Source: CAYOHY01 sp964403885
Lineage (GTDB): Bacteria > Actinomycetota > Coriobacteriia > Anaerosomatales > PHET01
DNA length: 14,988 bases
NCBI GenBank assembly: GCA_964403885.1
Contig: CAYOHY010000044.1
Coordinates: 1 to 14,988, forward strand
Direction of reading: 5' to 3'
Positions within the stretch are counted from its first letter, which is position 1. Each line of letters starts with the position of its first letter. Shown here piece after piece: positions 1 through 7,739 of the stretch. The notes under the pieces were generated by a model that did not search any database, was not told the DNA's origin, and saw only the letters and a program-made list of their open reading frames with translations. The position numbers and the translations under genes are program-made.

Positions 1-1044
<1,044 letters not shown>

Positions 1045-1260
1045 GAGGCTCAAGCTCCGATGTGCGTGGGGGCATACTACTGAGAACGCGCGTGCGCGCG
1101 AACGGCGAAGTTTAGCACGGATCACGCCATACCGCCCGATACCCGCCTCCACCGCCTGCGCACGAACCTTGAGAGTGCATACCCTGAGCGCGTTTGTGTA
1201 TCGTATACGGGCGAGGGTATCTCACCCCACGCAGGCTCCCCCGACCCCAGGAGAATCGCC
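1045..1260. promoter_or_regulatory. Divergent intergenic region with ATACCCT/AGGGTAT inverted repeat
   Basis: The 216 bp between divergent typA and the aminotransferase gene contain no credible ORF. Perfect 7-bp inverted arms lie at 1179-1185 (ATACCCT) and 1214-1220 (AGGGTAT). Between them sits a small palindrome, GTAT-CGT-ATAC (1198-1208), the most AT-rich spot and a plausible -10 area. I could not find a well-spaced -35/-10 pair for either gene. The same AGGGTAT/ATACCC element recurs in the hydrogenase promoter near 6174-6200. AGGAG (1249-1253) is the ribosome-binding site of the rightward gene. Confidence 0.4.
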
Positions 1261-2652
1261 ATGCCCGAGCCCGGACACAACGCGGACCTCGACGCTCTGC
1301 GCGCGGCGGACTACGCCCGACTCGACGCGCGCGGCGAGGTCTACCTGGACTACACCGGCGGCGGCCTCTACGCCCAGTCGCAGCTCGACGCCCATCACCG
1401 CCTGCTCTCCGAAGGCGTCTTCGGCAACCCGCACTCGCACAACCCCACGTCACTCGCGGCCACGGAGTTGGTCGAGAACGCCCGCGCCGCGGTCCACGAG
1501 TACTTCAACGCCGATCCCGCCGAGTACGACGTGGTCTTCACCAGCAACGCGAGCGGCGCGCTCAAGCTCGTGGGCGAGTCCTACCCGTTCGCCGCGGGCG
1601 ACACCTATCTGCTGTCCTACGACAACCACAACTCAGTGAACGGCATCCGCGAGTTCGCGCGGGCGCGCGGCGCGCAGGTCACCTACGTGCCCGTGCGAAA
1701 CCCCGACCTGCGCCTCGACGAGTCGCTCGTGAAGCGCGCGCTGGCGCAGCCCGCGACCGGTGCGAACCGCCTGTTCGCCTACCCGGCGCAGTCCAACTTC
1801 AGCGGCGTGCAGCACCCGCTCGAGTGGGTCGCACAAGCCAAGGAGCAGGGCTGGGACGTGCTGCTCGACTGCGCGGCCTTCGTGCCCACCAACCGCCTCG
1901 ACCTCTCCGTGATCAAGCCGGACTACGTTCCGCTGAGCTTCTACAAGATGTTCGGCTATCCCACCGGCGCCGGCGCGCTCATCGCGCGCAAGCAGTCGCT
2001 CGCCAAGCTCGTCCGGCCGTGGTTCGCCGGCGGCACCATCACGCTCGCAAGCGTCCAGGGCACCGGCTGGTACCACCTCGCGCCCGGCTCGACCGGCTTC
2101 GAGGACGGCACCGTCGACTACCTGGGACTCCCGGCTGTGCGCCTTGGTCTCGAGCACGTGGCGCGCGTGGGGATCGACGCGATCCACGACCGCGTCTGCG
2201 CGCTTGCCGAGTGGCTGCTCGAGCAGATGCGCACGCTCACGCACACCAACGGCGCACCGCTGTTCAAGGTCTTTGGCCCCAACACCCCGGACCGCCGAGG
2301 AGCCACGATCGCGTTCTACCTCCTCGACCCGGAGGGTGCGGTCTTCCGAGTCGAGCACGTGGAGCAACTCGCAGGTGAGCAGCGCATCAGCGTGCGCACC
2401 GGATGCTTCTGCAACCCCGGCGACGGTGAGGTCGCGCACGACATCACGCGCGAGGACATGGCCGAGTGCTTCGACGCCGCCGATGTCCCGGTCACACTCC
2501 AGCAGTGCCAGCGCCTCATCGAAGACGCCACCGGCAAGGTGCCCAACACCATCCGCGTGTCGCTGGGCATCGCCTCGAACTTCGCCGACGTGAAGCGGTT
2601 CGTGGAGTTCGCTCAGGGCTTTCGCGATCTGAGCGCCAAGGACTTCGGCTAG
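1261..2652 (+). CDS. Class V aminotransferase, Moco-sulfurase-like cysteine desulfurase
   Basis: PLP enzyme of fold type I, 463 aa. It aligns by eye with the N-terminal, NifS-like domain of molybdenum cofactor sulfurase (MOCOS/ABA3). Signatures are FTSNASGALK (93-102), an early SYDNHNSVNGIREF, LLDCAAF with the PLP-contacting Asp203, SFYKMFGYPTG with the probable PLP lysine Lys229, RPWFAGGT, FEDGTVDYLGLPAV, and RTGCFCNPG with Cys382/Cys384, the region carrying the persulfide cysteine in this family. The MOSC domain of full-length Moco sulfurase is absent, so it is a free-standing desulfurase-like protein that would produce alanine and an enzyme-bound persulfide. The start has AGGAG 7 nt upstream. 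It is probably a single-gene unit ended near 2692. Its acceptor is unknown; Moco sulfuration, or supply to the TusA protein encoded further right, is speculation. Confidence 0.85.
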   Translation: MPEPGHNADLDALRAADYARLDARGEVYLDYTGGGLYAQSQLDAHHRLLSEGVFGNPHSHNPTSLAATELVENARAAVHEYFNADPAEYDVVFTSNASGALKLVGESYPFAAGDTYLLSYDNHNSVNGIREFARARGAQVTYVPVRNPDLRLDESLVKRALAQPATGANRLFAYPAQSNFSGVQHPLEWVAQAKEQGWDVLLDCAAFVPTNRLDLSVIKPDYVPLSFYKMFGYPTGAGALIARKQSLAKLVRPWFAGGTITLASVQGTGWYHLAPGSTGFEDGTVDYLGLPAVRLGLEHVARVGIDAIHDRVCALAEWLLEQMRTLTHTNGAPLFKVFGPNTPDRRGATIAFYLLDPEGAVFRVEHVEQLAGEQRISVRTGCFCNPGDGEVAHDITREDMAECFDAADVPVTLQQCQRLIEDATGKVPNTIRVSLGIASNFADVKRFVEFAQGFRDLSAKDFG

Positions 2653-2677
2653 CCGACCCGTTACCCCCTCGTGACCG

Positions 2678-2692
2678 GCGCAAGGGTTGCGC
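2678..2692 (+). terminator. Short hairpin GCGCAA-ggg-TTGCGC after the aminotransferase gene
   Basis: Perfect 6-bp stem with a 3-nt loop, starting 26 nt after the stop at 2650-2652. No T-run follows, so intrinsic termination is uncertain. The right arm (TTGCGC, 2687-2692) is also the best -35 match for the yhgE promoter, so the palindrome may be part of that promoter's control instead. Confidence 0.35.
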
Positions 2693-2734
2693 ATCCCCCT
2701 CTCACGCTCCTATACTGACCGACTAGTCAGTCAG
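2687..2734 (+). promoter_or_regulatory. yhgE promoter with TetR-type operator overlapping the -10
   Basis: A sigma-70-like promoter: -35 TTGCGC (2687-2692), 18-bp spacer, -10 TATACT (2711-2716). A 20-bp palindrome centred on ACTAGT runs 2715-2734 (CTGACCGACT then AGTCAGTCAG); nine of its ten arm positions pair. Its place over the -10 edge and start site is typical for repression by a TetR dimer. The TetR gene two genes along (5088) is the obvious candidate repressor, making this a likely autoregulated two-gene operon. Confidence 0.7.
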
Positions 2735-2784
2735 CACAAGGACACCTGCGGCGGCCGGTACCGCCCTTTTCGTGAGAGGTTGCC

Positions 2785-5019
2785 ATGCACTCCATCCGTA
2801 TCGCGCGCTCCGAGCTCGCGCGCATCTTCGGTGATTCACGCTTCCGACTCGCCGCCGTGGTCATCATGCTGGTGCCGCTGCTCTACGGCGCGCTGTACCT
2901 GTGGGCCTTCTGGGATCCCTACGGCAAGCTCGACCAGCTCCCCGTGGCGCTGGTCAACGAGGACGTACCCGCGACGGTGGACGGAGAGCAGATCGCGGCC
3001 GGCGACGACCTGGTCGAGACCCTCGCCGACAAGGGCACGCTCGAGTGGCACGTCGTGACCGAGCAGGCCGCCGAGAAGGGCCTGCACGACGGCGCCTACT
3101 ACATGGCGTTGCGCATCCCCCGCGACTTCAGCGCGTCGCTCGCCACGGCCAACAGCGAGGACCCGCGGCCGGGCAAGCTCGTACTCACCTCGCACGAGGC
3201 GTCGAACATGATCGCCTCGCAGATCGGTGACCGCGTGTTCTCCGAGGTGCGCACGGCGCTCGCGGAAAGCGTGAGCCGCTCCTACCTGGACAACATCTTC
3301 GTGGGCTTTGGCGACCTCCGCGGCTCGCTGGGCGACGCGGCCACAGGTGCGAAGGACCTCGCCCGAGGGCTGGACGAGGCACGCGACGGGGCGGCCTCGC
3401 TCGCGGACGGCGCGACGAGCGCGCATGCCGGCGCCGGAGCGCTCGCCGCAGGCTCGCGCAAGCTCGCCACCGGAGCGAAGGACCTGCACGGCGGCGCGAC
3501 CAAGCTCGCCGATGGAACCGTCTCGCTCGCCACCGGGCTCGGTGCCGCCGATGCCGGGTCCAAGCGCCTCGCGGCGGGCTCGCGCGACGCCGCATCCGGC
3601 GCCGAGTCACTCGCGCAGGGCACGGCGCAGATCGACGCCGGTGCAGCAAAGCTGGCCGCAAGCGCCACCCAGCTCGCCGGCGGCGCGAAGCAGCTCGACG
3701 GTGGCGTGCAGGCAGCCGCGCCCCAGCTCTCCTCGGCAGCAAGCGGTTCGCAGCAGGTCGCGGGCGGTGCGGCCGCAACCTACGCGGCGCTCCAGCGCTA
3801 CGCGGCCACGCACCCCGACGCAACCGGCGACCCGGACTTCGCGCAGGCCTACGGCGCCGCCGAAAAGACGGCCGCGGGCAGCGCGTCGCTTCGCGATGGG
3901 CTCCTGGGCGCGACCGGCGGCTTCACCGCGCTCGCGAGCGGCGCGCACGCGCTCGCGACCGGCGCCGACCAGCTCGCGGCGGGTGCCGGATCGCTCGCGG
4001 ACGCGACGGCCCGGGCCGCGTCCGGCGCGAACTCGCTCGCACAGGGCGTGGGCACGCTCGCAGCGGGCACGGGCGAGCTCGCGCAGGGTGTCGACACCGC
4101 CGCGACCGGGGCGCGCAAGCTCGCGCACGGCGCGACCGCGCTGGCCTCGGGAGCCGGCAAGCTCGACGGCGGGATGAGCTCGGCAGCCAAGGGAGCCCTC
4201 AAGCTCTCGGCGGGTCTTGCCCTGCTCGACAGCGGCACCCATGAGCTCGCGTCCGGGCTCGAGCCGGCTGTCTCCGGCTCCGCCGAGCTCGCGTCCGGGC
4301 TCACCGCCGGCGTGCGCGAAGTACCTGCCTACTCGGAGGCGACGCAGTCTGCCAACGCCCGGATGATGAGCGCGCCGGTGGAGCTCGAGAAGCGGCGCCT
4401 CGACCCGGTCCCCAACTACGGCACCGGCTTCTCGCCGTACTTCATCCCGCTGTCGCTGTGGATCGGCGCGCTCATGACGTTCTTCGTCGTGCAGCCGGTG
4501 CCGCCGCGCGCGATCGAGGAGGGTCACCCCGCCCCCGTCGCCGCACTCGCCGGACTGTGGCCGGCCGCGTTGCTCGCCATCGCGCAGTCGGTCATCCTGT
4601 TGGTGGTGCTGCACACCGCACTCGGGCTCCATCCGCGCTCCATGCCCGCGCTCATCGCGTTCGCGGCGCTGGCCTCGGTGGTGTTCGTGGCGATCCTGCA
4701 GTGGCTGTCCGGCACCTTCGGCATCGCGGGCAAGCTCTTCGCGATCGTGCTGCTGATGCTGCAGCTGACCTCGTCGGCGGGAACGTACCCCCTGCAGACG
4801 CTGCCCGGCTTCTTCCGGGCGATCAGCCCGTTCCTGCCCATGACCTACGTGGTCGCGGGGCTCAGGCAGGCGATCTCGGGCGGCAACTGGGCGGCGCTCG
4901 CGTCGGACGCGCGACACCTGGCGGTGTTCGGGCTGATCGCGGTCGCGCTGATGACCGGCACGGCGTACTGGGCTCGCTCGTGGAGCCATGACAAGCTGCA
5001 CCACGAACTGGAACTGTAG
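2785..5019 (+). CDS. yhgE: YhgE/Pip family membrane protein (ABC-2-like)
   Basis: 744-aa membrane protein of the YhgE/Pip (phage infection protein) family. One transmembrane helix lies near residues 21-43, followed by the family-typical DQLPVALVNED segment. A long extracytoplasmic region is dominated by heptads of the form LAxGAxx: two blocks of about 17 heptads (roughly residues 189-306 and 392-508), separated by a non-repetitive stretch. The C-terminal 200 residues hold about five to six hydrophobic helices related to ABC-2 permeases. Relatives include the phage receptor Pip of Lactococcus and EsaA/YueB of type VII secretion systems, but no ESX genes are visible here. The start follows an AGAGG 5 nt upstream. 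Transcription is probably controlled by the operator just upstream and by the downstream TetR protein; the biological role, whether export or surface anchoring, is not established. Confidence 0.88.
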   Translation: MHSIRIARSELARIFGDSRFRLAAVVIMLVPLLYGALYLWAFWDPYGKLDQLPVALVNEDVPATVDGEQIAAGDDLVETLADKGTLEWHVVTEQAAEKGLHDGAYYMALRIPRDFSASLATANSEDPRPGKLVLTSHEASNMIASQIGDRVFSEVRTALAESVSRSYLDNIFVGFGDLRGSLGDAATGAKDLARGLDEARDGAASLADGATSAHAGAGALAAGSRKLATGAKDLHGGATKLADGTVSLATGLGAADAGSKRLAAGSRDAASGAESLAQGTAQIDAGAAKLAASATQLAGGAKQLDGGVQAAAPQLSSAASGSQQVAGGAAATYAALQRYAATHPDATGDPDFAQAYGAAEKTAAGSASLRDGLLGATGGFTALASGAHALATGADQLAAGAGSLADATARAASGANSLAQGVGTLAAGTGELAQGVDTAATGARKLAHGATALASGAGKLDGGMSSAAKGALKLSAGLALLDSGTHELASGLEPAVSGSAELASGLTAGVREVPAYSEATQSANARMMSAPVELEKRRLDPVPNYGTGFSPYFIPLSLWIGALMTFFVVQPVPPRAIEEGHPAPVAALAGLWPAALLAIAQSVILLVVLHTALGLHPRSMPALIAFAALASVVFVAILQWLSGTFGIAGKLFAIVLLMLQLTSSAGTYPLQTLPGFFRAISPFLPMTYVVAGLRQAISGGNWAALASDARHLAVFGLIAVALMTGTAYWARSWSHDKLHHELEL

Positions 5020-5026
5020 CCGGGTC

Positions 5027-5058
5027 GCCCGCGTCGCCTGACGATGAGCGACGCGGGC
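5027..5058 (+). terminator. GC-rich hairpin between yhgE and tetR
   Basis: A perfect 11-bp stem (GCCCGCGTCGC at 5027-5037, GCGACGCGGGC at 5048-5058) with a 10-nt loop begins 7 nt after the yhgE stop. No T-tract follows, so I read it as a partial attenuator or mRNA-stabilising hairpin within the yhgE-tetR unit rather than a full terminator. Confidence 0.4.
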
Positions 5059-5087
5059 ACCTGACCACCAACACGCGGGGGGACACC

Positions 5088-5666
5088 GTGGCAAAGGATT
5101 CGGAGCAGACCCGACAGCGCCTGTTCACGGCGACGATGGAGCTTCTGGGGGAGAAGGGCTTTGGCTCGACCACCGTCGACGAGATAGTCGAACGCGCGGG
5201 CGTGGCCAAGGGCACCGTCTACTACCACTTCAAGAGCAAGGCCGAGCTGGTCGAGGCGCTCATGAAGGAGCAGCCGCTGGGGTCCAACCTGACCGCAGCC
5301 GTCGCCTCTTCGTCGGACCCCGCCGAGCAGATGGCCGCCATCGTGCGAGCGGAGCTCGAGTTCATCCGAGACAACCGCGACTTCGCGCGCCTGTTCATCA
5401 CCGAGATGTGGCGCGAGGACCGCAAGTGGCGCGAGACCCTGCTGATCTTGCGCAACGGCGTCTTCGCGACCATCAGCGACACCATCCGGCGCGGCATGGA
5501 TGCCGGTGTCTTCGCAGCGGACCTCGATCCCGGGCTCTCCGCATCGGCGATCTTTGGCTCGGTGGCCACCGTCGCACTCGACTGGCTGATGCTCGACCCC
5601 GAGCGCGACATCGAAGAGGTCGCCTCCCGGATCACCGACCTCGTGGCCAAGTCGCTCGCCGCGTAG
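5088..5666 (+). CDS. TetR/AcrR family transcriptional regulator
   Basis: 192-aa regulator. The N-terminal helix-turn-helix is clear: GSTTVDEIVERAGVAKGTVYYHF (about residues 26-48) followed by KSKAEL, the TetR signature. The remaining 130 residues are the helical ligand and dimerisation domain and do not reveal the ligand. Translation starts at GTG 5088 behind a purine run (GGGGGGA, 5077-5083). It lies 68 nt after yhgE on the same strand and has no obvious promoter of its own. It probably represses the promoter at 2687-2716 through the CTGAC-type palindrome there. Pairing of a TetR gene with yhgE is known in other Gram-positives such as the Bacillus yhgD-yhgE pair. Inducer unknown. Confidence 0.92.
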   Translation: MAKDSEQTRQRLFTATMELLGEKGFGSTTVDEIVERAGVAKGTVYYHFKSKAELVEALMKEQPLGSNLTAAVASSSDPAEQMAAIVRAELEFIRDNRDFARLFITEMWREDRKWRETLLILRNGVFATISDTIRRGMDAGVFAADLDPGLSASAIFGSVATVALDWLMLDPERDIEEVASRITDLVAKSLAA

Positions 5667-5713
5667 CGTCGGCCGCGGTTGTTCTGCGCGAGTGCGGGAA
5701 TGAACCACGGGTG

Positions 5714-5734
5714 GGCGCCGCGCGGTGCGGCGCC
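5714..5734 (+). other. GC-rich inverted repeat upstream of the cupredoxin gene
   Basis: GGCGCCGC (5714-5721) and GCGGCGCC (5727-5734) form a perfect 8-bp stem with a 5-nt loop, 47 nt after the tetR stop. No T-tract follows. It could act as a weak terminator of the yhgE-tetR unit. In DNA this GC-rich such repeats also arise by chance. Confidence 0.3.
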
Positions 5735-5756
5735 GCGGACGGTGGAAGGAGCTCCC

Positions 5757-6131
5757 ATGACTCGCAAGATCCTCGCGGCCGTGCTGGCGATGGCGGTGGT
5801 ACTGGCACTGATCGGCTGCGGCGGAGCGACCACCACTCCCACGCCCAGCGGTTCCGGGACCGGAAGCGGATCCACGGCATCGGACGGCAACGCGACGGTC
5901 ACCATCGAGAACTTCGCATTCTCGCCAACCTCGGTCGAGATCAAGACGGGCGGCTCGGTGGTGTGGACCAACAATGACTCCGTGACACACACCGTCACCG
6001 GCGACGGCGGCATCGCGTCGGGCGACCTGGCGCAGGGGAAGAGCTACACCAAGACCTTCGATGCGGCCGGGACCTACAACTACAGCTGCTCGATCCACCC
6101 GTCGATGACCGGCACCGTGGTCGTCAAATAG
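5757..6131 (+). CDS. Cupredoxin-domain (plastocyanin/amicyanin-like) lipoprotein
   Basis: 124-aa secreted type I copper protein, probably lipid-anchored outside the membrane. The signal peptide is MTRK plus a hydrophobic stretch, ending in the lipobox LIGC with Cys21 as the lipidation site. A Ser/Gly/Thr linker (about 22-43) precedes a cupredoxin domain beginning ATVTIENFAFSP. Copper ligands are visible: His78 (THTV) and Cys111, His114 and Met117 (CSIHPSM). I chose ATG 5757 because GGAAGGAG lies 5 nt upstream and it puts the signal peptide at the N terminus; an in-frame ATG at 5679 would add 26 residues before it. Such proteins carry single electrons or bind copper. The redox partner is not in the window. 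No convincing terminator follows, so read-through into the hydrogenase operon is possible. Confidence 0.9.
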   Translation: MTRKILAAVLAMAVVLALIGCGGATTTPTPSGSGTGSGSTASDGNATVTIENFAFSPTSVEIKTGGSVVWTNNDSVTHTVTGDGGIASGDLAQGKSYTKTFDAAGTYNYSCSIHPSMTGTVVVK

Positions 6132-6157
6132 CAGCGCTCTTCAGGCTTCGTTAGAAA

Positions 6158-6210
6158 ACCCTCATAACCCTCAAGGGTATTGTGAGTGTGCCGATACCCC
6201 TTATACTCAC
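6158..6210 (+). promoter_or_regulatory. Hydrogenase operon promoter with overlapping repeat elements
   Basis: Best promoter: TTGTGA (6180-6185), 16-bp spacer, TATACT (6202-6207), which predicts a leader of about 110 nt before mvhD. Several elements overlap it. ACCCTCA occurs twice, 9 bp apart (6158-6164 and 6167-6173). ACCCT-CA-AGGGT is a 12-bp palindrome (6167-6178). AGGGTAT (6174-6180) faces ATACCCC (6194-6200). GTGAGT (6182-6187) faces ACTCAC (6205-6210) around the spacer. The arrangement suggests operator control of the whole hydrogenase/stressosome operon; the regulator is not identifiable here. Confidence 0.6.
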
Positions 6211-6284
6211 CACCCCGTATTGCGCGTCTGACCAACAAGGCTGAAGCGTCTCTTCGGGCACTCGCAAAAAGTGAATATGTGAAC

Positions 6285-6314
6285 GTCTCGCCGGCACGAG
6301 ACAGTCTCGAGGAG
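6285..6314 (+). promoter_or_regulatory. Leader repeat GTCTCG/CGAGAC/GTCTCG abutting the mvhD ribosome-binding site
   Basis: GTCTCG (6285-6290), CGAGAC (6297-6302) and GTCTCG (6304-6309) lie in a row, directly followed by the AGGAG ribosome-binding site (6310-6314). The middle element can pair with the first (6-bp stem, 6-nt loop) or partly with the last (5-bp stem, 3-nt loop). This could be a translation-controlling switch, or tandem protein-binding half-sites. Confidence 0.4.
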
Positions 6315-6321
6315 TCCTCAA

Positions 6322-6765
6322 GTGGCCCAGACAGGCACGGCTTTCGAGCCGCGCATACTAGGCATCCTCTGTAACTGGTGCTCGTATTCCGGTGCCGATG
6401 GCGCCGGCCAGCAGCGGCTGCAGTACCCGCCCAACGTCGAAGTCGTCCGCGTGATGTGCAGCGGGCGGGTCGACCCTGCCCTTGTGCTCCAGGGCTTCGC
6501 CGACGGGTTCGACGGCGTTCTCATCTGCGGGTGCCACCCCGGCGACTGCCACTACATCAACGGCAACTGCAAGGCCGTGGCGCGCTTCTCGCTCATCAGC
6601 CGCATGACCGCTGACCTGGGCATCGAGCCCGAGCGTCTGCGCCTCGAGTGGGTCAGTGCCTCCGAGGGAGCCCGCTACGCCGAGCTCGTCGCCCAGATGA
6701 CCGAGCAGGTCCGCGCACTGGGACCCTACGCGCCTGATGGCGAGACCGAGGCGGTGCGCCCGTGA
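6322..6765 (+). CDS. mvhD: MvhD-type [2Fe-2S] electron-transfer subunit of F420-non-reducing hydrogenase
   Basis: 147-aa MvhD/delta subunit, the [2Fe-2S] protein that passes electrons from the hydrogenase to HdrA. Conserved features are CNWCSYSGAD (Cys17, Cys20), VMCSGR (Cys46) and CGCHPGDCHY (Cys69, Cys71, Cys76), followed by INGN; the length is normal for the family. The GTG start at 6322 has AGGAG with 7-nt spacing. It is the first gene of the long operon and overlaps the small-subunit gene by 4 nt (GTGA), so the two are probably translationally coupled. In methanogens MvhD is the contact between MvhAG and HdrA, and the presence of hdrA three genes later supports the same wiring here. The short C-terminal tail (from about 135) is not conserved sequence that I recognise. 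Confidence 0.93.
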   Translation: MAQTGTAFEPRILGILCNWCSYSGADGAGQQRLQYPPNVEVVRVMCSGRVDPALVLQGFADGFDGVLICGCHPGDCHYINGNCKAVARFSLISRMTADLGIEPERLRLEWVSASEGARYAELVAQMTEQVRALGPYAPDGETEAVRP

Positions 6766-7739
6766 GTCGCCTGAAGATCGCCGCCTACTCCGCCGCAGGG
6801 TGCGGGGGATGCGACATCGCCTTGCTCGACATCCACGAGCACATACTCGCTCTGGCCGACGCGGCCGACATCGTGTTCTGGCCCGCCGCCACCGACTTCA
6901 AGTACTCCGACGTCGAAGCGCTCGCTGACGGCGAGATCGACGCCTGCTTCTTCAACGGCGCCATCCGCACCGAGGAGAACGCCCAGGTCGCGCGTTTGCT
7001 GCGCGCCAAGTCAAAGGTGCTCGTCGCCTTTGGGGCGTGTGCCGCGATGGGTGGCGTACCCGGCCTCAGCAACTTCTTCAGCGCCGAGGACACCCTCGCG
7101 CGCGTCTTTGGTACCGAGTCCACCGACGCGGGCTCGCTCCCGCCACGCTCCGGCCACAGCGACACCGAGTCGCTGGTCCCCGCGCTCACCGGCCGAGTGA
7201 GCCAGCTCTCCGGCGTGGTGGCGGTCGACCTCGAGCTGCCCGGCTGTCCGCCTGAAGCCCCGCGTGTGTGGGAGGTCTGCCAGGCGCTCGTCGCCGGAGC
7301 GGTCACCGTCCCCGGAAGCGACGCAGCTCCCGCGGTCGTGGGCGCCGGCACGCGCAGCGTGTGCGATGAGTGCTCGCGCCCCAAGCGCGGCGTACGCGTC
7401 GCGGCGTTCAAGCGGCCGCACCAGATCGTGCCCGAGCCGGACTGGTGCCTGCTCGAGCAGGGGCTCGTGTGCATGGGCCCCGCGACCCGCTCCGGGTGCG
7501 GCGCTCGCTGCACCTCGGCGGCGATGCCGTGCCGCGGGTGCTACGGCCCCGCCGGCGACAGCACCGACCAGGGCGCCGCCATGGCGGCCGCGCTGGGCAC
7601 CGTGGTCGACTCCGAGGATGAGTCCGTGATCATCGAGACCGTCTCGGCGATCGCCGATCCGGCCGGCACCTTCTACTGCTTCTCGCTCCCCTCCTCGATC
7701 CTGGGCGGAGCGCGTCGCGCCAAGGAGGTGGCCGAATGA
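6762..7739 (+). CDS. mvhG: [NiFe]-hydrogenase small subunit, MvhG-like
   Basis: 325-aa cytoplasmic small subunit (no Tat signal) carrying the Fe-S relay of a group 3 [NiFe]-hydrogenase. Proximal cluster ligands are Cys14 and Cys17 (GCGGCD), Cys93 (FGACAAMGG) and Cys162 (LPGCPP). The C-terminal half has further cysteines for two more clusters: Cys201/Cys204 (CDEC), Cys229, Cys237, Cys246, Cys250, and Cys257/Cys260 (PCRGC). This is the pattern of MvhG/FrhG-type subunits. The GTG start at 6762 overlaps the mvhD stop, and the end overlaps the large-subunit ATG by 4 nt. The gene order D-G-A matches many bacterial Mvh loci and supports the F420-non-reducing type over F420-reducing Frh, because no FrhB gene is present. 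Confidence 0.93.
   Translation: MSRLKIAAYSAAGCGGCDIALLDIHEHILALADAADIVFWPAATDFKYSDVEALADGEIDACFFNGAIRTEENAQVARLLRAKSKVLVAFGACAAMGGVPGLSNFFSAEDTLARVFGTESTDAGSLPPRSGHSDTESLVPALTGRVSQLSGVVAVDLELPGCPPEAPRVWEVCQALVAGAVTVPGSDAAPAVVGAGTRSVCDECSRPKRGVRVAAFKRPHQIVPEPDWCLLEQGLVCMGPATRSGCGARCTSAAMPCRGCYGPAGDSTDQGAAMAAALGTVVDSEDESVIIETVSAIADPAGTFYCFSLPSSILGGARRAKEVAE

Noticed and set aside
3607..5094. 495-residue minus-strand ORF opposite yhgE
   Set aside because: It is a shadow of the repeat-rich YhgE gene; there are no motifs and no ribosome-binding site.
6186..6374. 62-residue ORF across the hydrogenase promoter
   Set aside because: It begins inside the promoter spacer, overlaps the mvhD start in another frame and has no ribosome-binding site or similarity.
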